Source: Luscinia megarhynchos
Taxonomy: Eukaryota > Chordata > Aves > Passeriformes > Turdidae
Direction of reading: 5' to 3'
DNA length: 64,000 nucleotides
Assembly (NCBI GenBank): GCA_034336665.1
Contig: CM067589.1
Span: 1,249,720-1,313,719 of the forward strand
Numbering within the stretch: the first letter of the stretch is position 1; every line of letters starts with the position of its first letter. Below the pieces are notes generated by a model that did not search any database, was not told where the DNA came from, and worked only from the letters and a program-made list of their open reading frames with translations. This document shows, piece by piece, positions 39,216 through 51,354 of the stretch. A program made the position numbers and the translations under genes.

Positions 39216-40094
39216 GCCTGCTCCAGGGATGCTCCAGCCCCAAATCCCCACCCCAAATCTTCCCCTGCTCATCCCCTGCTGCTCCAACGCCATCCCCCAA
39301 AATTCCAGCACCCCGAAAAACAGAAACCCCGAAATTCGGGGCTCATTTTTCTGCAGCTCGGGGCTGTTTCCCAGCCCTGGGCCGGTGTTTTCTGCAATAC
39401 AGAAATTTATAATACACAGATTTATATCTTTAATTCCATGGCTTTGAGTTCCGCACAGTCAACAGGAGGAGGAAGGACAGGGGAGAGGGGCTGGGACAGA
39501 GGGGGAACAATTTGGGGCTGCTTTGGTTTTATTTCCTGCTGGGTTTTGGGGTTCGGGGGGTTCGGAGGAGCCGGGGCCGCCCTCGGGGGCCGGTAAGGCT
39601 GTGGATAAATCCAGGAAAAATCCAGGATAAACCCAGGAGGAGCCAACCCCAGAGAGCAGCGCGTGCTGGAGGCGCCCCCGAAGAGTGCAATTAATTAATG
39701 ATGGGGTAATTAATGAAGGGGTAATTAATACTGCGGAGGGGAAGGGGGGATGCGGTGCCAGAAGTGCCGCGGGAACCCCTCGGGGGGATTTTGGCAGCTC
39801 GCAGGTGCCCGGGCAGGGCTGGGAGGGGCCGCACCCGATCGGGGAACCCCTCGGGACAGGGAGGGGACACGGGGACACCGCGGGGACACCGCGGGGACAC
39901 GGCGGGGACACCGGGGAGAGGAGCAGGGACGGAAGGGGCTCCGCCGGGTCCTGCTCCCGCGGGGGGGGCGGGGCTGGAGAGGCTCCGCCGCCTTCCCAAA
40001 ATTTTCCTGCTGCTTTGATCCCGAGAAAAAAAGTCCTGGGAACAGCGAACCCCGGCACGAGGCTCGGGTGGGCTGGAGCTGGGATTTCCCGCTG

Positions 40095-40425
40095 GAATTC
40101 CCGGTGGGATCAGGGATTTCCCATCCAGAATTCCCCAGTGGGATCAGGGATTTCCCATCCGGAATTCCCGGTGGGATCAGGGATTTCCCATCCAGAATTT
40201 CCAGTGGGATCAGGGATTTCCCAGTCGGAATTCCCGGTGGGATCAGGGATTTCCCATCCAGAATTCCCCGTGGGATCAGGGATTTCCCATCCGGAATTCC
40301 CGGTGGGATCAGGGATTTCCCAGTCGGAATTCCCAGTGGGATCAGGGATTTCCCATCCAGAATTCCCGGTGGGATCAGGGATTTCCCATCCAGAATTCCC
40401 GGTGGGATCAGGGATTTCCCAGCCC
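40095..40425. repeat. 35-bp repeat GGGATCAGGGATTTCCCATC
   Basis: About nine regular units of GGGATCAGGGATTTCCCATC plus CAGAATTCCCGGT, within the probable PHOSPHO1 3' UTR. Confidence 0.93.
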
Positions 40426-40609
40426 AGGAAAGGAGCCCAGGGCCAGGCAGGCCAGGGGGAGGATGGCAGGAGCCAGGACGTGCCCATCCCACGTGGAGCT
40501 ACAGCTTCTGAATTTTTAGGAATTCTTTCTCGAGGTCAAAAGGGAAAGGAAGCAACAACTCCACCAGAAAATCCCCGTCGGTGTGGGAGAAGGGTCAAGG
40601 TTCTGTTGT

Positions 40610-40965
40610 GACCACAGGGTCCGGTTTAGCTCCAGGGTCCGGTTTAGCGTCAGGATCCGGTTTTGGCTGCAGGATTTGGTTTTGGCCACAGGATCCGGTT
40701 TTGCTGCAGGATTTGGTTTAGCTCCAGGGTCCAGCTTAGCTCCAGGGATCCGGTTTTGGCTGCAGGGTCCTGTTTGGCTGCAGGGTCTGGTTTAGCTCCA
40801 GGATCCGGTTTTGGCTGCAGGGTCCGGGTTTAGCTCCAGGGTCCCGTTTAGCTCCAGGGTCCGGTTTTGGCTCCAGGATCCGGTTTTGGCTGCAGGGTCC
40901 GGTTTAGCTCCAGGGTCCGGTTTAGCTCCAGGGTCCGGTTCCGGTCCGGTTTTGCCCCCGCAGCT
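40610..40965. repeat. GGTCCGGTTTAGCTCCA repeat, ~17-19 bp
   Basis: About 19 units of CAGGGTCCGGTTTAGCTC and CAGGATCCGGTTTTGGCTG just 3' of the PHOSPHO1 stop. Confidence 0.92.
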
Positions 40966-41127
40966 CAGCAGGACCGGGCGCCTACAGAAAGTGCTTCACT
41001 CCCCGGGGAGCAGCGCTGGGAAAGGCAGGAGAACATCGCAGCAGCGCTGAGCGGGGAGCTGCGAATCCCAAACCCCGAATCCCGAACCCCCAAATCCCGA
41101 ATCCCGAATCCCGAACCCCAAAATCCC

Positions 41128-41877
41128 TCAGCATTTCCTCCTGAGCAGCTCCTGCAGGTACCGCGCCACCTCCGTGGCCGACTCCCACGGCACCACGGCG
41201 GCCTGGAACGCCCCGGGCTGCTTCTCCTGCGCCTCCTGGATCAGCCTGTGCATGGGATATCCCTTCCTGGGAAAAGCCACGTCCGCCGCCGTCAGAATCC
41301 CCGCGGGACAGAAATCATTGGCTCCATCCCCCACGTAAAAAACGCGCTGGAACTCCGCGTCCTGCCGCGCCCGCTCCTGCAGGTACTCGCTGAGAATCTT
41401 CCTCTTGCACATGTTGGCGGGGCACTGCGGGCACTGGTGGCTGTGGTACGGCCCCAGCGTCAGGAATCCGCGGCGGTCGATGCTGGCCGGGTTGCTGAAG
41501 ATCTTTCGGAAGAGCGAGCGCAGTCCCGCCGCCCGCAGCTTGGCCTCGATGCCGAAGGTGTTGGCGTCGGAGATCAGCACCAGCTCGAAGAGCTCGCGGT
41601 GCTTGGAGAGGAGCTGGAAGAGCTCGGCCATGCCCGGGGACAGCGGGATGTTCTCGTAGACGGCTCGGAGGTCGGCGGGGCGAACGCCCTGCTCGCCCAG
41701 CCAGCGCAGCAGCCGCTGCATGTGCTCGTTGTAGGCGCCGCGGGGGCTCTGCCGGAGCGGCTCGGGCAGCGCCCGGCCCCGCACCACCGAGTCGTCGCTG
41801 TTCTCGGCCACGATGGTCTCGTCGAAGTCGAACACCAGCAGGAAGGGGGGCGGCGGCGCGCCGGCCATGCCCCCACC
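41128..41877 (-). CDS. PHOSPHO1: PHOSPHO1 main coding exon
   Basis: This exon is 750 nt including TGA (41130-41128). It starts after CCCGCAG with [20 protein letters not shown] and carries all the catalytic motifs. It ends LLRRKC. Confidence 0.97.
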   Translation of the reverse strand, partial: GGGMAGAPPPPFLLVFDFDETIVAENSDDSVVRGRALPEPLRQSPRGAYNEHMQRLLRWLGEQGVRPADLRAVYENIPLSPGMAELFQLLSKHRELFELVLISDANTFGIEAKLRAAGLRSLFRKIFSNPASIDRRGFLTLGPYHSHQCPQCPANMCKRKILSEYLQERARQDAEFQRVFYVGDGANDFCPAGILTAADVAFPRKGYPMHRLIQEAQEKQPGAFQAAVVPWESATEVARYLQELLRRKC

Positions 41878-44805
41878 CTGCGGGGGAGGGGAGGGTGATG
41901 GGGTGTGGGGTGGCTGAGCTCACCGGTATTGGGGTGTGGGGGCACCTATCCGCTGGTATTGGGGTGTGGGGCATCGACCCCACCGGTATTGGGGTGTGGG
42001 GCATCGACCTCACCGGTATTGGGGTGTTGGGGCACAGACCCCTCTGTTATTGGGGTGTGGGGCACCGATCCTGCTGGTGTTGGGGTGTGATGCTCTGATC
42101 CCCTGTTATTGGGGTTTGGGGTCATTGACCCCACCGGTATTGGGTAGAGCTCACTGCTATTGGGGTGTGGGGGGCACCGATCCTGCTGGTATTGGGGTGC
42201 GGGGGCTCCTTCCCAGGCAGGGGACACCTCACTGATATTGGGGTGTGGGGGCTCTGATCCTGCTGCTATTGGGGTCTGGGGGCATCGACCCCGTTGTTAT
42301 TGGGGTGTGGGGGGCTCTGACCCCGCTGTTATTGGGGTGTGGGGGCTCTGACCCCGCTGTTATTGGGGTTTGGGGGCACAGACCCCGCTGTTATTGGGGT
42401 TTGGGGGCTCTGACCCCGCTGTTATTGGGGTGTCAGGGTCACTGACCCCCGCTGTTATTGGGGTGTGGGGCACAGACCCCGCTGTTATTGGGGTGTGGGG
42501 GCTCTGACCCCGCTGTTATTGGGGTGTCAGGGCTCTGACCCCGCTGTTATTGGGGTTTGGGGGCACAGACCCCGCTGTTATTGGGGTGTGGGGGCTCTGA
42601 CCCCGCTGTTATTGGGGTGTGGGGGCTCTGACCCCGCTGTTATTGGGGTTTGGGGGCACAGACCCCGGGCCCGTGGCTGGGGGTCACTGGCCCCCTGATT
42701 GGGGTGTCAGGGCCTGACCCCGGCTGTATGGGCGTCACTGACCCCGCTGTTATTGGGGTGTCAGGGCTCTGACCCCTGTTATGGGGTGTGGGGGGCTCTG
42801 ACCCCGCTGTTATTAGTGTGGGGGTCCGGCCCCTGTCATGGGTGTCGGGCTCTGACCCCGCTGTTATTGGGGTCAGGGCCCTGACCCCCTGTTATGAGTG
42901 TCTGGGGCCTGACCCCGCTGTTATTGGGGTGTTTAGGGGGTCACTGACCCCGCGCTGTTATTAGGGGTGTCAGGGCCTGGACCCCGCTGTTATTAGGGTT
43001 TGGGGCTCTGACCCCTCTGTTATGGGGTTTGGGGCACAGACCCCGCTGTTATTGGGGTTTGGGGCACAGACCCCGCTGTTATTAGGGTGTGGGGAGCTCT
43101 GACCCCGGCTATTGGGGGTGTGACTTGACCCCTGTTAGTGTGGGGTCACTGACCCCGCTGTTATTGGGTGTCAGGGCTCTGACCCCGCTGTTATTGGGGT
43201 GTGGGGGCTCTGACCCCGCTGTGTTTGGGGGCACAGACCCCCGCTGTTATTGGGGTGTGGGGTCACTGACCCCTATTGGGGGTGGGGCCCGACCCCGCTG
43301 TATGGGGTGGGGGGCTCGACCCCCGTGCCGGGAGCTCCAGCCCAGCCCTGCCCCCCCGGGGCTACCTGAGCCCGGGCTGATCAGCCCAGCCGGGCCCGCA
43401 GGGGTTAATCCCCCGTGCCAGGCCCGGCCTGACCCTCCGTCCTGCCCTGAGGGGATCACCCCGCGCTAATCCCGGCCCGGGGCACGGAATTACCGGGCTG
43501 GATCAGCCGGGCGGCCCTCTGAGCCAGAGCACACCTGGAGGGACAGGGGGACAGCTGGGGACAGGGGGGGACAGCTGGGGGACAGGGGGGACAGCTGGGG
43601 GACAGGGGGACAGCTGGGACGGGGGGGACAGTGGGGACTGAGGGGGAACAGCTGGGATGGGGGGATGGGGAGGGGACACAGCTGCTGGGGACGGGGGGAC
43701 AGTGGGACAGGGGGGACGGCACAGATGGAACAGTGGGGGGACAGTGGGGACAGAAGGGGGGGCAGTGGGGATGGGGGGGACACCTGGGACGGGGGGGACA
43801 GGAGGGGACACAGCTGGGACAGGGGGGGACAGCTGGGACGGGAGAACAGGGAGGGACAGCAGCTGGGGTGGGGGGCACAGGTGGGACAGGGGGGACAGGG
43901 GGGAACAGCTGGGATTGAGGGGGGACAGCACAGATGGAACAGGAGGGGACAGTGGGGACAGAAGGGGGGCAGTGGGGATGTGGGGGACACCTGGGACGGG
44001 GGGGACAGGGAGGGGACGCAGCTGGGATTGGGGGGACACAGCTGGGACGGGGGGGGGGACAGTGGGGGACAGCTGGGACAGGGGGGCACAGGTGGGACGG
44101 GGGGCAGCTGAGGGACAGCTGGGACCGGGGGGACAGTGGGGACAAGGGGGGGGGGACAGTGGGGACACCTTGGACAGGGGGGACAGCTGGGGTGGGGGGG
44201 GACAGTGGGGACAGGAGGGGGACGGGGGGACAGGGGTGACAGCTCAGCCTGGTCCTCCTGTGCCACCTTGGGGACAGGGGGTGGCAGCTGGGACAAGGAG
44301 GGACAGTGGGGACAAGGGGGACAGCTAGGACAGGGGAGACACAGGTGGGACAGGGGGGGACAGGAGGGGACAGGGGGACAACTGGGACAGGGCGGGAACA
44401 GCTGGGACTTGGGGGGACGGGGGGACAGGAGGGGACAGCTGGGGACACCGGGGGCGGGGGGAGCTGGGGTAGGGGGACAGTGGGGACAGGGGTGACAGCT
44501 CAGCCCGGCCCTCCCGTGCCCCCTCTGTGCCCCCTTGGGGACAGGGGGTGACCGCCCAGGGAGGCTCGGGGGGGATTTTAGGGAGAAACCCCCAGGAGGT
44601 GGAAGAAGCTCCCCAGGGAACGAGCACATCCCCAAACCCGCCCAGCTGAGATTTCGGGGTGTCCTGGACGATCCCCCGCGGCTCAGGATATCCCCCAAAC
44701 CCCAAAATCCCCGCCGGCCGGGAGGAATTCTGAGTTCGGGGTGGCAGAGGTGGCACTGACCTTACACAGGCATGGCAGCCCCGCGCCCTGGCAGCACCTC
44801 CTCAT
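41128..44805 (-). CDS. PHOSPHO1: PHOSPHO1, phosphoethanolamine/phosphocholine phosphatase
   Basis: This HAD-superfamily phosphatase releases phosphate from phosphocholine and phosphoethanolamine inside matrix vesicles at the start of bone mineralisation. Two coding exons (44761-44805 and 41128-41877) give 264 residues. HAD motif I is FDFDETI (nucleophile and acid aspartates), motif [10 protein letters not shown], and motif [13 protein letters not shown]. Other conserved runs are [15 protein letters not shown] and [14 protein letters not shown]. Exon 1 encodes [15 protein letters not shown], like the human N-terminus MSGCF...GLRCLSR. An internal ATG at 41868 gives the shorter form. This is the only gene here with no frame problem. 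The 2.9-kb intron is minisatellite. A probable promoter lies near 48.7 kb. Confidence 0.96.
41890..43320. repeat. GACCCCGCTGTTATTGGGGT repeat, ~30 bp
   Basis: About 45 units of TATTGGGGTGTGGGGGCTCT plus GACCCCGCTGT in the PHOSPHO1 intron, decaying toward the right. Confidence 0.92.
43520..44560. repeat. GGGGGGACAGCTGGGACA repeat
   Basis: Units around GGGGGACAGCTGGGAC and GGACAGTGGGGACA. A higher-order repeat is visible (CTCAGCC-GG-CCTCC-TGCC at 44243 and 44497). Confidence 0.92.
44761..44805 (-). CDS. PHOSPHO1: PHOSPHO1 first coding exon
   Basis: Fifteen codons, [15 protein letters not shown], run in phase 0 to donor GTCAGTGCC. An acceptor-like TGCATTGCAG lies about 27 nt upstream of the ATG, so a non-coding first exon is expected further right. 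The match to the mammalian N-terminus rests on spacing of C, GL, CL and the basic residue before MA. Confidence 0.75.
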
Positions 44806-44984
44806 GCTGGCACCATCGCCGGGCTCGGGGCTGCAATGCAGAAAAAAACGGAATTCCGTCAATCCCGGCGGCTTTTCCCAGGATATTCCCGAGTTCAGGA
44901 GCTTCTGGGAGGAATTAAAGAACAGCAGAGGCCGCTTAAAGCTTCTGGTCCTTCCTAATCCTCCGTGAGGGCAGAGGGGAGCAG

Positions 44985-45320
44985 AAAAAAACCAAAAAAA
45001 ATAAACTCAAAACCAAAAAATGAGAACAGAAAAAAAACTTGAAGAGAAAAAAAAATGGGAATAGCAAAAATAGGGAATAGCAAAAAACTCCGGGAAGAGC
45101 AAAAAAAATCAAAAAGAACAGGAAAAAAAAAATAGGGAATAGCAAAAAACTCCGGAAAGAGAGAAAAAAAATGGGAATAGCAAAAAAATGGGAATAGCAA
45201 AAAAAGGGAATAGCAAAAAACTCCGGGAAGAGCAAAAAAACAACCAAGAACAGGAAAAAAAATAGGAATAGCAAAAACTCCGGGAAGAGAAAAAAAAAAA
45301 AAACAAACCTGGGAGCAGTA
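44985..45320. repeat. AATAGCAAAAAACTCCGGGAAGAG repeat
   Basis: Irregular units of AAAAAATGGGAATAGC and AAAAACTCCGGGAAGAG. 45321-46240 carries a 34-A run (45511-45544) and otherwise no recognisable gene. Confidence 0.85.
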
Positions 45321-45512
45321 AAAAAATGGGAACAGGGGGAAAAAAAATAAACAAACAAATTTTAAAAAGAAACGGGAAGAGTAAAAACCCCGGGGCCCTG
45401 CTCCAAATTCCCCCGGTTTTCTTGCACCGTGATCCGCCCGGGCTGCTCCTCTGGATGCAGAAATTCTGGAATTCTGCCGACCCCTGGTGGTTCAGGGCGA
45501 GGGGAAAACTCC

Positions 45513-45545
<33 letters not shown>

Positions 45546-46244
45546 CGCTGGAAATTCGGGAATTGGGGCCGGGCACCGGGAGGATTCCCGTGAAGAGTTT
45601 TGCGGCTGAAGGTGATTTCTGGGGGATTTGGCTGGAGCAGAGCCCGGCTCCAACTATTTTGGGAACAAACGCGATCCATGACTCGGCTAAAATTAAAAAA
45701 ACCCGCGGCTGCGGCGGCACCTGGCGCAGGGAAACGGAGCTGGGCTGGAAAATTTGGAAAATATCTTTTTTTATTATTTTGTGAGGTCTGGAACCACACA
45801 CTGGGTGTTCTTTGCTAAAAAAAAATCCAAACTTGAGGGTTTATTTGCAAAATAAAGTCACAGCCAGGCTGGGAGCGGCTTCCAAAGTGGGAGAGATGGA
45901 AAAAAATTGGGATTAAACAGGAGAAAGGAACTGGAATTTTGGTCACTGCCAGCAGGGAGAAAATAATTTGGGAGTTTGTGGTGATGAGAAAAGAGCCCCG
46001 GGGTGGTCTGGGGACAGCGGGGACACCGGGCCAGGGGGTAAAACCGCCCCAAAACTCCTCCGGGCCGAGGTTTGGGGACTGTGGGGTGGGAAAAGTTCCA
46101 GGGACGGAATTTGGGGATTTGGGGCGGGTGAGAGGTGAAGCCGCCTCTCCTGGAGATAAAATCCCGGCGCATTTCTGAGGGACCAGCGGGACAATCCCGG
46201 CCCATCTCCCCGGAGCATCCCCGAGATGCGGCTGCAGGAGCTGC

Positions 46245-46935
46245 TGCCCCAAAACGGCCCCAAAATCGGCTCCAAACCGCTCCAAAAACGGCTCAAAAAT
46301 CAGTTCCAAACGGCCCCAAAATCAGCTCCAAAATCGACCCAAACCGCCCCAAAATCACCCCAAAACCGCCCTGCAAAATCGGCCCAAAATCAGCTCCAAA
46401 AACCGCCCCAAAATCGGCTCAAACCGCCCCAAAATCGGCCCAAATCAGCTCCAAAACCGGCCTCAAACCGCTCCAAAAACGGCTCCAAAATCGGTTCCAA
46501 ACAGCCCCAAAAATCAGCTCCAAAAACGGCCTCAAAACCGCCCCAAAATCAGCTCCAAACCCCCCAAAATCAATCCAAAACTGCCCCAAAATCAGCTCCA
46601 AAACCGGCCCAAAATCGGCCCCAAACCACCTCAAAACGACTCCAAAATCAGCTCCAAAACCGCCTCAAAATCGGCTCCAAACCGCTCCAAAATCGACCCC
46701 AAAACCGCATCAAAATCAGCCCCAAACCGCTCCAAAATCGGCCCCAAAATCGGCCCAAACCGCCCCCCAAAATCGGCTCCAAACCGCCCTCAAAATCGGC
46801 CCCCAAAATCGGCTCCAAACTGCCCCAAAATCAGCTCCAAACCGCCTCAATATCGGCCCCAAAATCGGCTCCAAAACCGGCCCCAAAATCGGCCCCCAAA
46901 ATCGGCCCAAACCGCCCCAAAAACCGGCCCCAAAA
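46245..46935. repeat. CCCCAAAATCGGCTCCAAACC repeat
   Basis: 10-12 bp units CCCCAAAATCGG, CTCCAAAACCG and CTCCAAAATCA. 46936-47390 is unremarkable. Confidence 0.9.
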
Positions 46936-47389
46936 GCGCGGTGCGCGCGTTATGTCGGGATTGAATCCCCGGTGGGTTATTTCAGGACGAAAATCCTCTG
47001 AGACACCTGGAATCCCACAAAATCCAAAATATTTGGGATAAGGAAAAGAAAATCCCAACCCAGAACTCAACCATCCCCAGGGTCTGGAATTCCCAGTTCC
47101 ACCCTGATCCTGATCCCACGGGAGGGGAAAAAGTGATTTAGGAAATCTCCAAATTAATCCACACCCAGCGGGAAAGGAAATCCCGATTCCTGCTCCGGGA
47201 TGGGACACTTGCGCAGCCTGAGAGTCGGGACGGAAAATAAAAATAAATTGCTCAGGAATAAAAGTTTCAACTCCCCGAGTTTGGGATGAGGGTCGGAAAA
47301 TGCCGGGGAATTGCTGGGAATCCTTTCCTGGCGCGGTTTGTGCCCCGAATTTCGGGGTTTGGGGGGAGCCGGTACCGGCACCGGGACAG

Positions 47390-47690
47390 GAGCCAGGAAA
47401 TCCCGGGACAGGGAGGAGAAATTCCCGGGATAGCGGAAGAAATTCCCGGGATAGCGGGAGAATTGCCGGGACAGGGGAGAAATTCCCGGGATAGGGGGAG
47501 AATTCCCGGGACAGCGGGAGAAATCCCGGGACAGGGGGAGAATTCCCGGGACAGCGGGAGAATTCCCGGGATAGAGGGAGAAATCCCGGGACAGCGGGGA
47601 GAATTCCCGGGACAGCGGGAGAATTGCCGGGACAGTGGGAGAAATTCCCGGGATAGCGGGGAGAATTCCCGGGACAGCGGCGCTCTCCCC
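47390..47690. repeat. GGGAGAATTCCCGGGACAGC repeat, ~19 bp
   Basis: About 15 units. Each contains a short palindrome (AATTCCCGGGA-like). 47691-48140 shows no gene. Confidence 0.92.
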
Positions 47691-48139
47691 CCGGCACCCT
47701 CTGATCGCTCCCGGTTCGGAGGTTTTTAACCCCAACGACGATTTGGGTGAAATATTCGGGTTTTTAACTCCAACCCGGGACAGAATTCCCGGGAAACCGA
47801 GCGGGGAGAATCCCGCAGCGCCAAAAGGCACGAGGGGAGAACCGGGAGCGGGACTCGGTCCCAGCGAGCGGCCCCGAGCCCCGACACCGGAGGAAATGCG
47901 GGAATTAACGGGGAATCCCCGGGAAGGAGCGCTCGGGGTCGCCCCGTCCCTTCCCGGGCTCCGCTTTCCCCCCGAATTCCCGGGAACGGGAACGGGCAGA
48001 GCTCCCGGTGACCGCGCTGCTCCGGCTTCTCCCGGTGTTTGTTTTTCCTGCCCGCAATCCCGCAGCCCCGGTTCGGCGCGGCGGTTCGGGGGGTCCTGCC
48101 CCGGATCCCACCGGGGTCTCGTGCCCGGTGTCACCGGGC

Positions 48140-48520
48140 TCCGCTACCGGCACAGCCCCTCTCGAGCTCCGCGGCTGCTCCCGGTACCGGCGGGGCTGAG
48201 TCGCGGCCGCTCCGTGCCCGGTACCGGCAGCAGCCGCGGCGGTACCGGCAGGGTCCAACCGGGTGGGGATGGCCCCAGTCCCGGTAGGGTCCAAGCGGAT
48301 CGGGACCCCCCTGTACCGGCAGGGGCCGGCCCGGTACCGGCAGGGTCCGACCGTATCGGCACCCCCCGGTACCGGCACCATCCGCTCCGCTGCCGGCAGG
48401 ACCCCACCGGGTGGAGACCCCGGTACCGGCACCAACCGATCCCGGCAGGGTCCGGCATGGGGGAACCGGTGGCAGATCCGGCATCTCCCGGTACCGCTGC
48501 GGTGCCGCCTCTCGTCTCCT
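48140..48520. repeat. GGTACCGGCAGGGTCC repeat
   Basis: 16-25 bp degenerate units rich in GGTACCGGCA, inside the CpG-rich region. Confidence 0.8.
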
Positions 48521-48649
48521 TACCGGGTCGGAACCTGCCGGGATCGCCCGGTCCGCCCCGGTGCCGGAGTGTGCGGGGGCGGCGCGGGGGCAGCCCGGGC
48601 TCGGGGCCGCTCCGGTGCCGGTTCGGTGCCGGTTCGGAGCCGGTGCCGC

Positions 48650-48750
48650 CGCCGGTGCCGCCGCGAGCGCGGCCCCTTTAAAGCGACGCCACCGGGGCCG
48701 CGCGGAGCCGCCGCATTGCGGTGACGTCATCAGCGGCTCAGCCAATGGCA
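48650..48750 (-). promoter_or_regulatory. CpG-rich promoter, probably of PHOSPHO1
   Basis: Read on the minus strand the order is ATTGG (48746-48742), TGACGTCA, a full CRE (48729-48722), then TTTAAAG (48682 downward), a plausible TATA-like element about 40 bp on. The surrounding 48.0-49.0 kb is very CpG-rich. The order fits leftward transcription, toward PHOSPHO1. No spliced link is visible from sequence alone, and a divergent transcript is possible. Confidence 0.5.
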
Positions 48751-48942
48751 GCGCAGCTCCCGTCGCGGGGGGCGGGGCCGCGCCGAGCCACGCCCCTCCC
48801 GAGCGCCGCTCCCGCCGCCGCCCCCGCCCCGCTGCCCGGAGTTGCCAAATCGGGGAAAAAAAACCAACAAAATCCCGAATTCCCCCCGCGCCGTGACCCG
48901 AGCGAAGGTTCTGCCCCCAACGCCCCGCGCGGCGCCGCGGCG

Positions 48943-49275
48943 GGACCGAGCGAAACGCCCGAATTGTCCCCGGAATAACGGCGGGACCGAGCAAAACGCC
49001 CGAATTGTCCCCAAAATAACGGTGGGACCGAGCGAAACGCCCGAATTGTCCCCGGAATAACGGCAGGACCGAGCGAAACGCCCGAATTGTCCCCAAAATA
49101 ACGGCGGGACCGAGCGAAATACCCGAATTCTCCCCAAAATAACGGCGGGACCGAGCGAAATACCCGAATTGTCCCCAAAATAACGGCGGGACCGAGCGAA
49201 ATACCCGAATTGTCCCCAAAATAACGGCGGGACCGAGCGAAACGCCCGAATTGTCCCCAAAATAACGGCGGGGAC
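48943..49275. repeat. 41-bp repeat, eight units with TAACGGCGGGACC
   Basis: TAACGG begins at 48976, 49017, 49058, 49099, 49140, 49181, 49222 and 49263, always exactly 41 bp apart. Each unit reads GGCGGGACCGAGCGAAAC, CCCGAATTGTCCCC and AAAATAAC, with base substitutions but no indels. Confidence 0.95.
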
Positions 49276-49734
49276 GCTCGGGCGGGGCGCGGCGCCGCCG
49301 CTAATCCGGGACGCGAATTGCCGGGTGGCCGTGCCAGCGCCCCAGCCCCGCCCGAGCCCCGCCGCTATCGCGGGGGCCGCAGGAGCCGCCGAGATAAAAA
49401 TATCGTGACAGCGCCCCGGGGAACACGGGCGGCACCGGCTGGGCTGGGGAACGCCAAAATTAAAATAAAAATAAAACACCCCAAAAACCGCAGCGGGGTC
49501 GGTCGGGGTTAGCGCTGGGTTTTAATTAAAAGCGCAGGAAGGGGAAGGCGCGGCCGGGATTCCAGAGGTTTGGCCGCCGCTGCAGCTGCAGCCTGGCACT
49601 GCCACGTTGGCCCGGCCGAGCCCCAAAAACTCGGGATTTTCCTCGTTTTGGGAAAATTCAGTGGCGGAGAGGAGCTCGGAGCTGCCCGGTGCCGACCCTG
49701 CCCCGCCGGCGCCGCCTGGGGAGGATCAGGAATT

Positions 49735-50205
49735 CTTGTAGGGAATTCTTGTAGGGAATTCTTTATAGGGGTTGTTTTAGGGAATTGTTTTAGGAAATTC
49801 CTTTAGGGAATTATTTTAGAGGATTCCTTTAGGGAATTCTTTATAGGGGTTGTTTTAGGGAATTGTTTTAGGGGATTCCTTTAGGGAATTGTTTTAGGAA
49901 ATTCCTTTAGGGAATTATTTTAGAGGATTCCTTTAGGGAATTCTTTATAGGGGTTGTTTTAGGGAATTGTTTTAGGGGATTCCTTTAGGGAATTGTTTTA
50001 GGAAATTCCTTTAGGGAATTATTTTAGAGGATTCCTTTTAGGGAATTCTTTATAGGGGTTGTTTTAGGGAATTTTTTTAGGGATTCTTTTAGGGAATTCT
50101 TTTAAGGGATTATTTTAGGGAATTATTTTAAAGAATTCTTTTAGGGAATTCTTTTAAGGGATTCTTTTAGGGAAGTGTTTTAGGGAATTGTTTTAGGGAG
50201 TTGTT
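49735..50205. repeat. TTTTAGGGAATT repeat, ~14-15 bp
   Basis: About 32 units of TTTTAGGGAATTC or TTTTAGGGAATTG, many containing TTAGGG. A higher-order unit of roughly 100 bp starting TTTATAGGGGTTG recurs four times. Confidence 0.92.
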
Positions 50206-50384
50206 TTGTTTTTCATCCCCTCCTCAGCCCGGGCTCTGGGATCCGCTCCCGATGCCCCCCGGCCCTTTCCCCGCCGCTGGAGCCGCTGCAGCCGCGCTCG
50301 AGCGGAGATTCCAAAGGGCGAATTCCCCACGGGCTGCGGCGCCTTCCTTCGGGAGCCGGCGGGCAAAGAGCAGCGGGATTGTCC

Positions 50385-51060
50385 CGGGATCATCCCGAAC
50401 CCGGCCCGGGATTGTCCCGGGATCATCCCGAACCCGGCCCGGGATTGTCCCGAACCCACCCCGGGATTGTCCCGGGATCATCCCGAACCCGGCCCGGGAT
50501 CATCCCGAACCCATCCCGGGATTGTCCCGGGATCATCCCGAACCCGGCCCGGGATTGTCCCCGGATCATCCCGAACCCGGCCCGGGATCATCCCGAACCC
50601 ATCCCGGGATTGTCCCGGGATCATCCCGAACCCGGCCCGGGATTGTCCCCGGATCATCCCGAACCCGGCCCGGGATCATCCCGAACCCATCCCGGGATTG
50701 TCCCGAACCCGGCCCGGGATTGTCCCGGGATCATCCCGAACCCATCCCGGGATCATCCCGAACCCGGCCCGGGATTGTCCCGAACCCATCCCGGGATTGT
50801 CCCGGGATCATCGCGAACCCGGCCCGGGATTGTCCCGGGATCATCCCGAACCCGGCCCGGGATTGTCCCGGGATCATCGCGAACCCGGCCCGGGATTGTC
50901 CCGGGATCATCCCGAACCCATCCCGGGATTGTCCCGGGATCATCCCGAACCCGTCTCGGGATTGCCCTGGGAACATTCCAAACCCATCCCGGGATTGTCC
51001 CGAACCCATCCCGGGATTGTCCTGGGATCATCCCGAACCCATCCCGGTCCCATCCCGGGA
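50385..51060. repeat. CCCGGGATTGTCCCGGGATC repeat
   Basis: 12-14 bp units (CCCGGGATTGTC, CCCGGGATCATC, CCGAACCCGG), decaying to 51250. Confidence 0.92.
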
Positions 51061-51354
51061 TTTTCCTAGTCTCATCCCAGGCTGGTCCCGGTCCCATCTC
51101 AAATCCATCCCAGACCCACCCCAGGCTCATCCCGGGATTATTCCGGACCCATCCCAGCCCCATCCCGGGATCCTCCCAGGCTCATCCCGGACCCAGCTCA
51201 AATCAATCCCAGCCCCATCCCGGGATTATTCCGGACCCGCCCCAGATCCAGACTCGGCCTCACCTCAGGCCCATCCCAGCCCCGGGAACTTGGCCCGGAC
51301 GCTCCCGGTGATTTTCCACTGCAGAGAGCAGGCGAGGACAGAGCCCGGGCCAGG

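Noticed and set aside
45511..45544. Run of 34 A as the tail of a retrocopy
   Set aside because: No recognisable gene-derived sequence or target-site duplication was seen next to it.
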